The notes below the pieces were generated by a model, which searched no databases, was not told the origin of the DNA, and saw only the letters and a list, made by a program, of their open reading frames with translations. Below, one piece after another: positions 43,195 through 52,650 of a stretch of DNA of 64,000 bases. Made by a program: the position numbers and the translations under genes. Numbering within the stretch: the first letter of the stretch is position 1; every line of letters begins with the position of its first letter. Location of the stretch: NCBI GenBank assembly GCA_046484045.1, contig JAWOBZ010000080.1, positions 35,498 through 99,497 on the forward strand, read 5' to 3'. The DNA is from CAZHUM01 sp046484045. Lineage in GTDB: Archaea; Thermoplasmatota; Thermoplasmata; Halarchaeoplasmatales; Halarchaeoplasmataceae.

Positions 43195-46100
43195 TCCGGA
43201 CCCTTGACTCCGAATTCCACCTTGGACCTACCCATGTCTTTGCCTATCAAGGACGCTATCGCCGGGACGTTGGCTGAGAAGAAACCGGTGTATTTACCCT
43301 TGCCTACTTCCACTCCAAGATACGTGTCGTCCAGTATCTCCATGGGAAATTCATTCGTTGAACAGGAGGGTTTTTTATCGACTATACTCATGATCAAGTT
43401 CTTGATAGCGGTAGCTATCCAGGTGACGAAAGATGCGATGGATTCACCACCTGTCAAAGCGAAAGTGAGTGTCACTTGGACTTCGTTCACGGTGGCTTGG
43501 AAGAAGAGCACCAGTTCCTGCACCACTTCCTTTATGAACTCGATGACCTCTTCGATGAACTTCATAACCATGGTTTTGACGAAGTTGATGATGTAGTCCA
43601 AACTGAATTTTGTTTTGCCCATCTTATCAGCGGTGTCTCTGAACGCACTGTTCACCAATCCCACTAGAATATCCCCGAAGCTCTCGTTGACATCTAAGTA
43701 AACTATCTGAAAACCAAGGTCCACATCGCTCACAACAACGGGACCGATGGGGAACCTCGCTTCGTTTATACCTGTGTATTCTCCCAGGGTCACTTCGGTT
43801 TCGTTTTTCGGTGTTTTTCTCTTTGGGATGGTCAGGTTGACGTAGGTGCCGTCCCCCTCCTTTCCATGCAGACCCTGGCACTGGAACCATGCGGGGTATA
43901 TGCTCGGTGACTCGTGGAACGGGTCCGCCAACGGGTCCACCTGCCAATCGATATCAGTCTTTCCCACCCGTATCTTGCCGAAAGCGATCACGTCGCTCTC
44001 GAGAACGTTGAGGTTCAATCTGTAAGAAGTTCCGAACAGCTCACCGCCCAGGCTTATGTTGACGTACCTCGTCACGTTGTTTTCATACTTTGGAATCGAG
44101 GTCTCGTATCCGTCCGCGGTGACGTTCACCATACTGGACAGCCCGGTTATGGACAGGATCTTGTCCAAACACTTCAGTTTACCCTTGTCTTTCAGCTTGT
44201 CCAGTAAACTTTTGGCCTTGGGTCTTAAAAGGTCATTGATCGTGCTGTTGATAACGTCACCCAGCTTCTGGACCAACTTGGTGGCGTACTCTTTCAGTTT
44301 GTCCACCAGTTTATCGAATAACTCCATGATCTTTTCGATACCGTCTATGAGGTACGAAAGTGGCTTCTTGATGTACTTCCAGACTTTGTTCAAAAAGTTC
44401 ATCGCATCAGAAAAAACGTCGTCGGAGAGCTTGTACTTGACTCCCGCCAACTTCCAGCCTGAATAAACCGTCAGCTCCAAAGAGAAAGAGATGTTCTCGG
44501 TGTGGTTCATCCAGACGTACCTGGGTTCACCGTCCTCTATGAGCGTAGGATCGGCCCTGCTGACGTTGTAATCCACCTCTATCGGGTCTATCTGTATCTT
44601 CCAATCCGTGCTGAACGGTCTGCTGGATATCTTGTTTACTTTCGTGTAGTGGACCCCTTTGGGCTTGCTTATATCGATCCTGTTGTCCAGTGAGATATAA
44701 TCCGGCGTACAGTCGAATCTGAGCTTGAGCTCCCGCTCCCCTTCACCGTGTGAGAAACCAGCGGTTGTATCCACGGGTAAACGGTACTCCAGGTTGCTCA
44801 TCTGACCTCCCATTATCATCTGGGTAGTCGTCGTTTTTAAAAACGATGACGCAAGCTCGAAAAGGGAATCGGTCATACTGCCTCCCCCTATTATCGACCA
44901 TACCTTTCTCTGAAACAGGTTGCCCTGGATGTGCTCACCGTTCTTACTGGTCTTGAACTCGACGTGTTCTGCCTTCTTCAGTGAATTACCGTATAGGTCT
45001 TCCACGTCCGTGATGTTGAACCAGTAGCGCTGGTCGGACTCGAATTCACCATGGTGTAGGGTGATCATGGTCCCGTCTGCGTTCATATCGTACTCCCAAG
45101 ACCCATCGTATGGATGGCACGTGAACTCCAGACTGCTCTCTTTTATGGGCTCACTGAAAACGATGTGAAGTGGTATATCGGAGAGATACCGCTCGTTACC
45201 GTCCTCTGGACAAACGGCGATAACCTCCGGCCTGGTTGATTCCTTGATCTTGAACACGAATGGATTCGATATCCCCTCTGATATCCTCAGGTCGCTGCCG
45301 TTCTCGTCCTCTCCCTTTATGAACACCTTGTATTTTACGCCGATTTCGAACGTTTCATGCGATATGACGACTTCGTCATCACCCACCCACGCGAAAGAGA
45401 TGTTGGTTGTGTGGGGCTGTACGGACAGGTTGAAAGTGGTTTTGTTGATGGGTTTGCTGAACCTCACCCTTATGTTCTCGTTCTTGGAGATGTTCTCCGA
45501 ACCGTTTACTGGGTAAGTGTAGGTGATCTCTGGAAGGTCTATCGACTTGGTCCTGTAATCCGCTGAGAAGAGAGTAGTACCGGTCCCTTCAGCTGTGACC
45601 GCGGCGCCGTCGTATCTGCTCTGCAGAGCGGACAGATCGAACTCCAGGTCGATGTCGGCGCCGGGCGGGAAGGGTTCATGGTCCAGAACGAGTCGTTTAC
45701 CGTTCTTTTCGAAACTATACTGCCAGGTGAGGTTGGAATCGATGAGATCTTGGATGCCGGTTGAAAATTCCACCCTCTCGTCGAAGGTCATGATTATCGA
45801 GCTCTCGACAGTTATCTCGCTGCCCGAGGACGGGTAGATACCGGTGACCTGTGGATACATCATGGTGGTCCAGGTGATGTCCTGGGGCTGCATCAAAGAT
45901 GAATTCGTCCCGTTGTCCACGTCCTTAACACCATCTATGGTCAGCTCGTATTCAGTGTAACGGAAGTAGAATTCAGATGGTGTCAATACCGCCCGGGTAT
46001 CGTTATCATGCCAATTGACCGTGAAATCGACGTTTGGTGAGATAGAGTATGCCAAAGATTTCGTGTCCACTTTCTCGCTGAAGGTGACGGTGATCTCCTG

Positions 46101-49088
46101 GTCGGTGTTCCAGCTGTTGTTGCTGCTGGGTAAGATGTCCAGCACCCTCGGTCTGTTATCGACGAGCACCTGCACCGTGGTGTTATCGTGTCCCCCGCAG
46201 TCGTCCCAAACATCCAGAGTTACGTTGTAGGTATCGGGTGTCATGAAAGTGTGGTTCACGTTCTTTCCCGTCTCATTTGTCCCGTCACCGAAGGTCCAGA
46301 TACTTTGGATAACGCTGCCGTCGGGGTCGGTGCTGTCGCTATGAAAAGCCATCATCTCTGTTTCGGATGCAGGTGATGGTGAAACGCTCCCTATCTCTGC
46401 TTTCGGTGGTAGATTTACGAATATCTCTACACTGTCCGAGTGAGTGAATCCGTCTTCGTCCACGACCTCGAATGTGATGACGTGCGTGCCGGGTGAGAGA
46501 AAACCGGCCGACATGTTGAAGTCCTCTTTGTTGGATAGATGACCGTCGATGTTCGATATCCACGATACCATGGAGGCGTTCACCCCGGTGAGATCGCCTT
46601 GGAATGATATCACGTGCTGTCCCCTGGTGGCTGGGTCCGGTGTGATATCCTCGATGTAGACCGTGCTTCGACTCCTGGTTTCAGTTCTTTTATGAGCTTG
46701 ATAGTTCTTCACGGACGTGTTATACTGGTAGGAATCCAGTGCTTGGATGATCAGACCGTCGGAATCCGAGTGCTGGCTGTCTTCGTTCACCTCGCTGATC
46801 TCCCGGTCCCTTATATCATCGAATGCGGCCTCGACCTCTGGTTTTAGCTCCTTTTGGAGATCTTCTATTTTGGGACCTGAGAGTGTGCCTCCCTTCTGCA
46901 AGATATCGGCTATCTGCTGTTTATCTAACTCGCCGTCTCTTTTCCAGACGTAGTCGCACTCCGTGTTCGCCTTTCCTACCTTCACTTCAGAACTAGTTAC
47001 GTCGTACTCCAGGTATGGATTAGTGTGACAAGACAATTCTTCGGCGGTCCTTTGAGCCGTTGAATCAATCACATCCTTCTTTTGTGACAGAGAACCGTAT
47101 TTTTTCTTTAAAAATTTCTTTAGGTCGTTGATGCGTGGATCTCCCTCTTCATCGTGGAGAACGTCCAAGACGGCATCGACGATCTTCCCCGGATTATCCT
47201 GGTAGTAATCCATGGTTTCATCGATGGAGCTGGAGACCGCATCGTTGAGTTCTTTGAACAGCGATCTTCTATCGTAGGGATCGAGTTCCAACTTGGTGTA
47301 TTTAGTCAATATCTCCTCCAATCCCGGGTCCTCCAGTACCGATTCGATGAACTTGGAGATCACCTCTTTTACCGCACCCCTGATGTTCTCCGCTTTCTTC
47401 TTGCTCTCCTTTTTGTAGTGGTCGTCGTAGAACTCCTGCCAGTGCTTGTCGTTGTCCTCCAAGAGGTCTCTAGGGGTGAACATCAACTTTCCTTCGTCGA
47501 TGGTGACTTTGACCTCTTTCTCTATGAAATCGTATCCGTAGAGCACTTCTGCGCCTCCACAGCGGCCGTAAACCGGTTCTCCGTCATCCTCACCCTTGAC
47601 AACGGACTCGTTGCACGTGTGTCCGTGTTCCCTGTGAACCGTGCCGTGACCGCAGTCGTACGTGTACCATCTGTGCTCCGGGGATTTCAGCCTGATCCTG
47701 ATCTTTAGGGTGTATACCTCTTTGAAATTCGGCGGTAGATTCGGGTATCCAGATATCGTTTTTCCGTTCATCTCGTCGTACACGTAATAATTCGATTTGA
47801 GCGTGTTGGTGTTCATAAGACCGGCGGAGATGAAATTCTTGGCCACCCAGTTCTTGACGGTTTCCACCTGTTCCGGATTAATTTCATCCTCCTCCCCAGA
47901 TAAGAAATGAGAGAATATGTCCTCCGACCCCTCTTTCATGTCTTCGTAGATGTCGACGAGCGCCTGATATGCCTTGAACCCAATGTTTGCCACCTCCATA
48001 TAGTGGAAGTAATCTAGGTACTTGAAAACGAACTGATCCGACAGTGCGTTTATAGCTTGGGAGATCACCGCCGTTAAGTTGATGTCAGTCGAGTCCTCGC
48101 GCTCTACGATCTCTCCATCGTATCCGTAACCGTAGTACAGAGATACGATATCACCAGGATCGATACGGCCTCTCTGGATGTATTCGTCCACCAGTTCCCG
48201 TATAGTGCATGCGGCTTTGGTGGTTCGATTGGATATCTCTCGGACGGATCCATCGTCGAAGGTCCTGTACTGGTAAGCTGTCTCTAAAAGGAAGGCCATG
48301 TTAACAGCCAGCTCGACGTCTTTCTTCGTGATTATCTCGCTTGTGGCTTTGCAGGACGAGTTATCGATGTTCTCGTACTTTCTCATCCCGTAGCCCATCA
48401 ACGTCCTGTACTGCGCTAGAGTGGTGATGATGTAGTCCGTGATCCTGGCCACGTGGCTTTGTTCTCCGGAGAGCTGTGAGTTAAAGGATGAGCACTTCTT
48501 TTTCAGGAACGGATACGGCACGTCCACGTCGATGGTGAAATCTTTTTCTTTGTCCATGGAGAGGCCTTTGGGATTCTTAACTCTTAGAGAGATCGACCCC
48601 TCAACCTTGTACGCGTAGGTCTCGTTGTTCTTGTCTAACTCACCCGGTTGGTCGTTGGATACCCTGTCGTATCCTCCCCTGTCCTGGACCGTTTTGTTTA
48701 TGGAGTCCGTCTCTTCGAATTTGATGTCCATGGAGAGGCTGTGGTTCAATATCTTTACAATGGCTCCCGGGACTTTTTTTTCCTCGTACTCATCCATAAA
48801 GTCTTCCGTCCGATTCTGGAATACTGTTGAAACTGACATGTCCTTCCTGTTGGCTTTGTATGCACTCCTGACGGCCAATAGTTTGATCCTGGACTTCAGT
48901 GCATCGAGTTCGTTGTCCGCTCTCTCCTCGAGCTCGGATATCTCGTCGGCCCTGAGCTCGTTCTCGTAGCTGATCATCTGTATCCTAGATAGGTAAGCTA
49001 CCGCTAGAACCGACAGTAATACAATTAGCACTCCTAAAAGGGCGAAGGATACGGTACCAACGTCTTTTCGGTCACTTCTAAAGATCAT
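43158..49088 (-). CDS. Giant multi-domain surface protein with PKD and Big_5-like Ig domains
   Basis: This 1976-residue protein opens with a single membrane anchor, VGTVSFALLGVLIVLLSVLA (about 10-30). A long helical, charged region follows (30-800), resembling haloarchaeal TadE/DUF7286-type proteins. Around 480 is a Cys/His cluster (DCGHGTVHREHGHTC). An Ig-like and a PKD domain (IWTFGDGTNETGKNVNHTF) lie at about 812-980. Four Big_5-like domains follow at about 985, 1080, 1190 and 1290, each starting like GIYPSSGSEITV and containing TFSEKV or RFSKPI. The C-terminal 600 residues include coiled-coil stretches and amphipathic helices. A cell-surface adhesin or envelope stalk is likely. Confidence 0.75.
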   Translation of the reverse strand: MIFRSDRKDVGTVSFALLGVLIVLLSVLAVAYLSRIQMISYENELRADEISELEERADNELDALKSRIKLLAVRSAYKANRKDMSVSTVFQNRTEDFMDEYEEKKVPGAIVKILNHSLSMDIKFEETDSINKTVQDRGGYDRVSNDQPGELDKNNETYAYKVEGSISLRVKNPKGLSMDKEKDFTIDVDVPYPFLKKKCSSFNSQLSGEQSHVARITDYIITTLAQYRTLMGYGMRKYENIDNSSCKATSEIITKKDVELAVNMAFLLETAYQYRTFDDGSVREISNRTTKAACTIRELVDEYIQRGRIDPGDIVSLYYGYGYDGEIVEREDSTDINLTAVISQAINALSDQFVFKYLDYFHYMEVANIGFKAYQALVDIYEDMKEGSEDIFSHFLSGEEDEINPEQVETVKNWVAKNFISAGLMNTNTLKSNYYVYDEMNGKTISGYPNLPPNFKEVYTLKIRIRLKSPEHRWYTYDCGHGTVHREHGHTCNESVVKGEDDGEPVYGRCGGAEVLYGYDFIEKEVKVTIDEGKLMFTPRDLLEDNDKHWQEFYDDHYKKESKKKAENIRGAVKEVISKFIESVLEDPGLEEILTKYTKLELDPYDRRSLFKELNDAVSSSIDETMDYYQDNPGKIVDAVLDVLHDEEGDPRINDLKKFLKKKYGSLSQKKDVIDSTAQRTAEELSCHTNPYLEYDVTSSEVKVGKANTECDYVWKRDGELDKQQIADILQKGGTLSGPKIEDLQKELKPEVEAAFDDIRDREISEVNEDSQHSDSDGLIIQALDSYQYNTSVKNYQAHKRTETRSRSTVYIEDITPDPATRGQHVISFQGDLTGVNASMVSWISNIDGHLSNKEDFNMSAGFLSPGTHVITFEVVDEDGFTHSDSVEIFVNLPPKAEIGSVSPSPASETEMMAFHSDSTDPDGSVIQSIWTFGDGTNETGKNVNHTFMTPDTYNVTLDVWDDCGGHDNTTVQVLVDNRPRVLDILPSSNNSWNTDQEITVTFSEKVDTKSLAYSISPNVDFTVNWHDNDTRAVLTPSEFYFRYTEYELTIDGVKDVDNGTNSSLMQPQDITWTTMMYPQVTGIYPSSGSEITVESSIIMTFDERVEFSTGIQDLIDSNLTWQYSFEKNGKRLVLDHEPFPPGADIDLEFDLSALQSRYDGAAVTAEGTGTTLFSADYRTKSIDLPEITYTYPVNGSENISKNENIRVRFSKPINKTTFNLSVQPHTTNISFAWVGDDEVVISHETFEIGVKYKVFIKGEDENGSDLRISEGISNPFVFKIKESTRPEVIAVCPEDGNERYLSDIPLHIVFSEPIKESSLEFTCHPYDGSWEYDMNADGTMITLHHGEFESDQRYWFNITDVEDLYGNSLKKAEHVEFKTSKNGEHIQGNLFQRKVWSIIGGGSMTDSLFELASSFLKTTTTQMIMGGQMSNLEYRLPVDTTAGFSHGEGERELKLRFDCTPDYISLDNRIDISKPKGVHYTKVNKISSRPFSTDWKIQIDPIEVDYNVSRADPTLIEDGEPRYVWMNHTENISFSLELTVYSGWKLAGVKYKLSDDVFSDAMNFLNKVWKYIKKPLSYLIDGIEKIMELFDKLVDKLKEYATKLVQKLGDVINSTINDLLRPKAKSLLDKLKDKGKLKCLDKILSITGLSSMVNVTADGYETSIPKYENNVTRYVNISLGGELFGTSYRLNLNVLESDVIAFGKIRVGKTDIDWQVDPLADPFHESPSIYPAWFQCQGLHGKEGDGTYVNLTIPKRKTPKNETEVTLGEYTGINEARFPIGPVVVSDVDLGFQIVYLDVNESFGDILVGLVNSAFRDTADKMGKTKFSLDYIINFVKTMVMKFIEEVIEFIKEVVQELVLFFQATVNEVQVTLTFALTGGESIASFVTWIATAIKNLIMSIVDKKPSCSTNEFPMEILDDTYLGVEVGKGKYTGFFSANVPAIASLIGKDMGRSKVEFGVKGPDYHLVAGEITEA

Positions 49089-49149
49089 TCTCCAAGGAGT
49101 CCGAATTACGAATGGTATAAACTTTTTTCGACCGTCCTGTTCTCTCGAT

Positions 49150-49344
49150 CTATTCGAGTTCGAATTTACTCTCTAGCTTCCTTTTGTTGATAATATCCTT
49201 AAAATCGGTGGTTTCGAACTCGGGGAATTCCTCGAACTCCTGTACATACATCTTCTTTGCCAGCTCTCTGATAACGGGGTTATCGCTGAAGGCAATAGCC
49301 AGCTTCAATTTGTTCCTGGTCAGGCATCTATCCTCTTCGCTCAT
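49150..49344 (-). CDS. Small acidic hypothetical protein
   Basis: The product of about 64 residues starts MSEEDRCLTRNKLKLAIAFS. It is helical, with an acidic C-terminal half (QEFEEFPEFETTDFKDIINK) and one Cys. No family is recognised. The ATG is preferred over an upstream GTG. It lies just upstream of the giant surface gene on the same strand. Confidence 0.5.
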   Translation of the reverse strand: MSEEDRCLTRNKLKLAIAFSDNPVIRELAKKMYVQEFEEFPEFETTDFKDIINKRKLESKFELE

Positions 49345-49489
49345 ATGTCCCACCACCTGTCAGTCGTATGACAAGTGCATCCATAATAGATATTGATTAA
49401 GTTATATTTATAATTTTATTATATTATATATTGGACTACGTAGTGAGATAGAAAAATTCGGATGAAGTGGCGGTTAGTCCTCAGCGGAG

Positions 49490-49663
49490 TCAGTAGAAGG
49501 CCTTTTCAACTTCCATCTGTATGTCTTCGTAGATGGTCTCCATCAAGTACTCCAGGTCATCGCCTTCGAACTCGAAATACCTTCCCATGGCACTCTGCAC
49601 TTTGGCCCTGTATCCACTACCGTTTTCGACTATTTCGATTGAACAGACTGCTTCTTCCACCAT
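49490..49663 (-). CDS. 57-residue hypothetical protein
   Basis: The frame reads MVEEAVCSIEIVENGSGYRA then KVQSAMGRYFEFEGDDLEYL and ends EVEKAFY. An N-terminal beta-hairpin then a helix can be predicted, much like HicB-type or small DUF folds, but no family is assigned. Coding is supported by codon-like alternation and by a TATA box (AATATTTATA, 49687-49696) at the right distance upstream for a near-leaderless transcript. Confidence 0.55.
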   Translation of the reverse strand: MVEEAVCSIEIVENGSGYRAKVQSAMGRYFEFEGDDLEYLMETIYEDIQMEVEKAFY

Positions 49664-49686
49664 TAATTAGGCGCACCCGGGTGTGG

Positions 49687-49696
49687 TATAAATATT
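49687..49696 (-). promoter_or_regulatory. TATA box of the 57-residue protein gene
   Basis: AATATTTATA on the minus strand lies 24-33 bases before the ATG, which puts the transcription start at or next to the start codon. Confidence 0.5.
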
Positions 49697-49803
49697 TTTG
49701 GTTTGGATAAAACGATATATATGGGAAAATCCATAGGGTATGCAAGTGATGACAAACCCCTAGCTGAGCGATAAGCTGTGATGAAGATTTTGAGTTCTGA
49801 AAA

Positions 49804-50004
49804 TCAGGGTTCTATGGTCTCGTATTCGTCGATGGAATAAGGCTGCAGCACCAGGAGTGCGAATCCCATCCAACCGATGACAAAGATGGATAGAAATATA
49901 TTGTCGATCCAGAACATGTGGTTGATAATAACGACTAGGACCGGGATGATCACCGATATCAGCATGTAGAACAATATCTTCAAGTCAGATCTCTGTTCTG
50001 CCAT
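49804..50004 (-). CDS. Small two-helix membrane protein
   Basis: The product of about 66 residues starts MAEQRSDLKILFYMLISVII. It has two transmembrane helices, about 10-30 and 34-55, and an acidic cytoplasmic end (YSIDEYETIEP). Short DUF-type membrane proteins like this are common in archaea and without known function. The ATG is chosen over an upstream in-frame codon. Confidence 0.6.
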   Translation of the reverse strand: MAEQRSDLKILFYMLISVIIPVLVVIINHMFWIDNIFLSIFVIGWMGFALLVLQPYSIDEYETIEP

Positions 50005-50045
50005 CGGAGAATGAAATATAGGGGTCAATAAAAACTTTTTGGGAG

Positions 50046-50345
50046 TTATTTTCTTGCCGTGAGTATCAGTCTTTTGGCGTTTTCGTCGTATGGAGAGCCG
50101 TGGAGGTCGCCGTAAGCCTGGATGCCTACGAAGCCTGCTTTTTCAAGCATCTCTTCGAGCTCGTGTGCGGAATACAGCCTGTGGTCTATGGCGAATTCGT
50201 TGACTTCTCCTTGATCTATGGTTATCCATCGGTTGGACATGCGGCTCCAGTCGTCGGTGACGCTTCTCTCTTCAAGGTAGTATACACCGTCTTTCTGGTA
50301 CCAGTCCCTCTTCTGGAAGATCCTGGCGATGATCTCTTTTCCCAT
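50046..50345 (-). pseudogene. N-terminally truncated SAM-dependent methyltransferase
   Basis: The 99-residue product, MGKEIIARIFQKRDWYQKDG onward, matches the C-terminal half of a class I SAM methyltransferase family: the LYSAHELEEMLEKAGF and YGDLHGSPYDENAKRLILTA segments are characteristic. The Rossmann part with the glycine-rich SAM motif (normally about 130 residues before this) is absent, and no frame upstream supplies it. It is therefore most likely a remnant, although a short ATG-led protein could still be made. Confidence 0.6.
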
Positions 50346-50393
50346 AATAATGCTGATGGTTTCATACCTTTAGGATGTCGATATCCGGGTCCG

Positions 50394-51038
50394 TCATCCA
50401 CATCCCTCTTCGTAAAAAAACGGGAACATGTCTTTCCTCAGTTTCGCCATCCTCCCGTCGGGGTGGGTGAACACTACGCCCTCTACGTAGCCCTTCTCTT
50501 TTGCTGTGTCGTACTTCATGTTGTGTGTTTTAGCGTAGAACAACGGAATGAGATCTTCCTTGAACCATTTGGAGATGGATTCGTAGGTCTTGGGGTATTT
50601 ACCCCATGAGTGGTAAACGAGTTTTTCTCGACTGTAGGTCGAGAACGGGATCCACAACCGCTGGTCTAGGTCGTATTTATTTTCCCTCCATTTAGGACTG
50701 GGGCCCACCAGTTCACCGAAATGCTGCCCGTCTTCTAGGTCATCCATGTATCCCTTGGAGTAGGAGTTGATCAGTCCTTTCATTATGAACGCCCCCTGCT
50801 TGCTGAAGAACGGGATCCTGTTCATCCTGTTCCAAACCTCGACGATCTCTCCATCTTCGATAATTATCGATACGTTGGTGCCGTCGAGCTTTTCGACCGC
50901 CATGACGGAGTCGTCCTGGAAGACCCATTCGTAGCCTTCGTTTATCTCGTCGATGACGACATAGTTGTCGTTCTCGTCATGTTCCCGGACAAATGGGCTG
51001 TGGAGCTTCGGCATGTTCTGAGCTTTGTACTCGGTCAT
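50394..51038 (-). CDS. RNA ligase-like nucleotidyltransferase
   Basis: The 214-residue protein shows the covalent nucleotidyltransferase motifs in order. Motif I with the adenylylated Lys is AVEKLDGTNV (about 47-56). A motif III-like element is HFGELVGP. Motif IV is VEGVVFTHPDG, and motif V is AKLRKDMF near the C-terminus. This is the Rnl2-like/T4-type RNA ligase core without extra domains. Substrates could be nicked or broken tRNA. The start MTEYKAQNMPKL is used. Nearby genes give no functional clue. Confidence 0.78.
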   Translation of the reverse strand: MTEYKAQNMPKLHSPFVREHDENDNYVVIDEINEGYEWVFQDDSVMAVEKLDGTNVSIIIEDGEIVEVWNRMNRIPFFSKQGAFIMKGLINSYSKGYMDDLEDGQHFGELVGPSPKWRENKYDLDQRLWIPFSTYSREKLVYHSWGKYPKTYESISKWFKEDLIPLFYAKTHNMKYDTAKEKGYVEGVVFTHPDGRMAKLRKDMFPFFYEEGCG

Positions 51039-51185
51039 CTGTTATCACCGTAGTTTTTGTATTATAGAGCTGATTTTTAAGGCTTTTCGAGGGGGGCGGG
51101 TGAATGTGGGGGTTGGGTGAGATTGGGGGTAAGAGGTATAGTTGATGGGGGTAAAATTCTTGATAAAGTGGGTTATCTATAATCA
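51039..51185. other. G-rich spacer
   Basis: The plus strand is unusually G-rich (runs of three to six G at about 51091-51152) with no reading frame of interest. It separates the RNA ligase gene from the dehydrogenase gene. The G runs could form quadruplexes on the plus strand, but no regular spacing argues for function. Confidence 0.5.
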
Positions 51186-52139
51186 TTATCGAGGCAAGTT
51201 CGTTAAACCTTCAAAAGACTCTACATAAACCTCGTGTATCTTTTCTGCGGCATTTTCTATCTGCACCATCTCTTTATCCGGCAGAGAGATCGCATCTCCT
51301 ATCATTTTCCCTACGACCCTAGGGGTGCTCACCATGACTTCTTCCTTAATATTCAAACCCTGGTATGGTGCTGCCACGGGGAGTATCTTATTTTCATTTA
51401 AAGCAATAGAACGTAGTATATCTCTAAAGGAAACTGCCGGCCCCATCCTTGTTCCTCCACTGGTCTTGATAATTTGTCGGGATATCTCCTTTACATGCTC
51501 TTGGATTTGTTCTATATCCAAGGATCCGTTCGTTTCTCTCAGATATCGTTCCAAAGGCATCCCGTGTATTTCAACGGTCGACCACAGGAACACGGCGTCC
51601 TTTCCGTGCTCTCCGCCTACGAAACCTTTTATGGATGTTATGGGGACGTCGAGTCTTTTTGAGAGCTCCGCTCTGAAGCGAAGGCTTTCAAGGTTCGTAC
51701 CCGTGCTGATCACCCAGTCTGCGTTGGATAGTTTCTTAAAGAGGGTCGCCATGGCGTCCACCGGGTTGGTAACCACGACATAGTACGCATCTGGGTTCGT
51801 GGGACCTACGGCTTCCGCGATGTCTTTTATTATCCTGGCGTTGGCTTCTGTTAGATCCGTTCTATCCTTCATGTCCTTGGTCCTCGGTGCACCGGCCGTT
51901 ATCAGGACTATATCCGCTCCTTCTACTGAATCATCTTCATCGTATGATACAACATCAATGTCGTTTTCTGTGCTTCCTAGAGAGTGTCTCACCTCTTCTG
52001 CTATCGATCCCGCGAGTTCAGGCTTCGTATCCACTAAGGTCAATCTGTCTATCCATCTCTCGTGTGCCAGCAGGAGAAGGGTGGCCCTACCGACTCGACC
52101 CGTTCCGACGACCGCCACGTGTTTTCCAGAGTCGATCAT
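51186..52139 (-). CDS. mdh: Malate/lactate dehydrogenase
   Basis: This NAD(P)-dependent 2-hydroxyacid dehydrogenase has 317 residues. It carries the Rossmann start VAVVGTGRVGRATLLLL with the acidic LVDTKPEL strand end (favouring NAD), ITAGAPRTKDMKDRTDL with a substrate-loop Arg, VVTNPVDAM, and the catalytic His in GGEHGKDAVF. Malate is the likely substrate in archaea; the loop sequence does not firmly exclude lactate. It is alone, with a TATA-like region ahead. Confidence 0.88.
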   Translation of the reverse strand: MIDSGKHVAVVGTGRVGRATLLLLAHERWIDRLTLVDTKPELAGSIAEEVRHSLGSTENDIDVVSYDEDDSVEGADIVLITAGAPRTKDMKDRTDLTEANARIIKDIAEAVGPTNPDAYYVVVTNPVDAMATLFKKLSNADWVISTGTNLESLRFRAELSKRLDVPITSIKGFVGGEHGKDAVFLWSTVEIHGMPLERYLRETNGSLDIEQIQEHVKEISRQIIKTSGGTRMGPAVSFRDILRSIALNENKILPVAAPYQGLNIKEEVMVSTPRVVGKMIGDAISLPDKEMVQIENAAEKIHEVYVESFEGLTNLPR

Positions 52140-52178
52140 GAGTTGACAAAAGATATTCTCGTATAAGTTGATTTGGTC

Positions 52179-52550
52179 TTAAGCTAATCTGTCTGCGCCC
52201 TGGTAGACTTCTTTTACGGTGAGTACTGCGGCTGCATGGCCCGGGAACCTGGGTTCCAACCATCCCCTCATCTCCTCGTAGACCTCTCCTTCCGTGTGGT
52301 AGGAGATGGTCCCTTTGATCTGGAAGGATTCGTGGTCGTCGGTGATGAACAGTATCGAGCCGTGGCTTCCGTTCTCTATGTTCGTTCTTGTTTTATCGAA
52401 GTAGTTGTCGGCGATGACGAACTGCTCTTCGTTCCGTTTTTTGATGCAGCTCACGTAGATCGCATTGGGTTCTCCGTTCCTGTTGACTGTTGCGAATACT
52501 GCTGGCCCTTCTCTTTTTTCCCATCTAACTTCTTCTGGTAAGGCTGTCAT
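52179..52550 (-). CDS. Pyridoxamine 5'-phosphate oxidase-like flavin-binding protein
   Basis: The product of about 123 residues has the split-barrel fold pattern: PAVFATVNRNGEPNAIYVSC at the start, then FVIADNYFDKTRTNIENG and the strand ISYHTEGEVYEEM. Such proteins bind FMN or F420 and reduce small molecules. The ATG giving MTALPEEVRW is preferred; a longer form has no family support. It faces the AbiEi gene, with which it shares a G-rich spacer. Confidence 0.8.
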   Translation of the reverse strand: MTALPEEVRWEKREGPAVFATVNRNGEPNAIYVSCIKKRNEEQFVIADNYFDKTRTNIENGSHGSILFITDDHESFQIKGTISYHTEGEVYEEMRGWLEPRFPGHAAAVLTVKEVYQGADRLA

Positions 52551-52650
52551 ATGTGATCTCTCCTTTGGGTTGGGAAGATGTGGTTGGTTTATAAAATTAT
52601 GTTGGGGGGTACTGGGGGAAATTTTATATGTTACGTATATCATCTAATAC

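Noticed and set aside
47154..47708. Plus-strand frame of 184 codons inside the giant surface gene
   Set aside because: Antisense shadow of a continuous 1976-codon frame with clear domains.
51090..51155. G-quadruplex regulatory element
   Set aside because: G runs are present but irregular, and nothing links them to a promoter or conserved structure.
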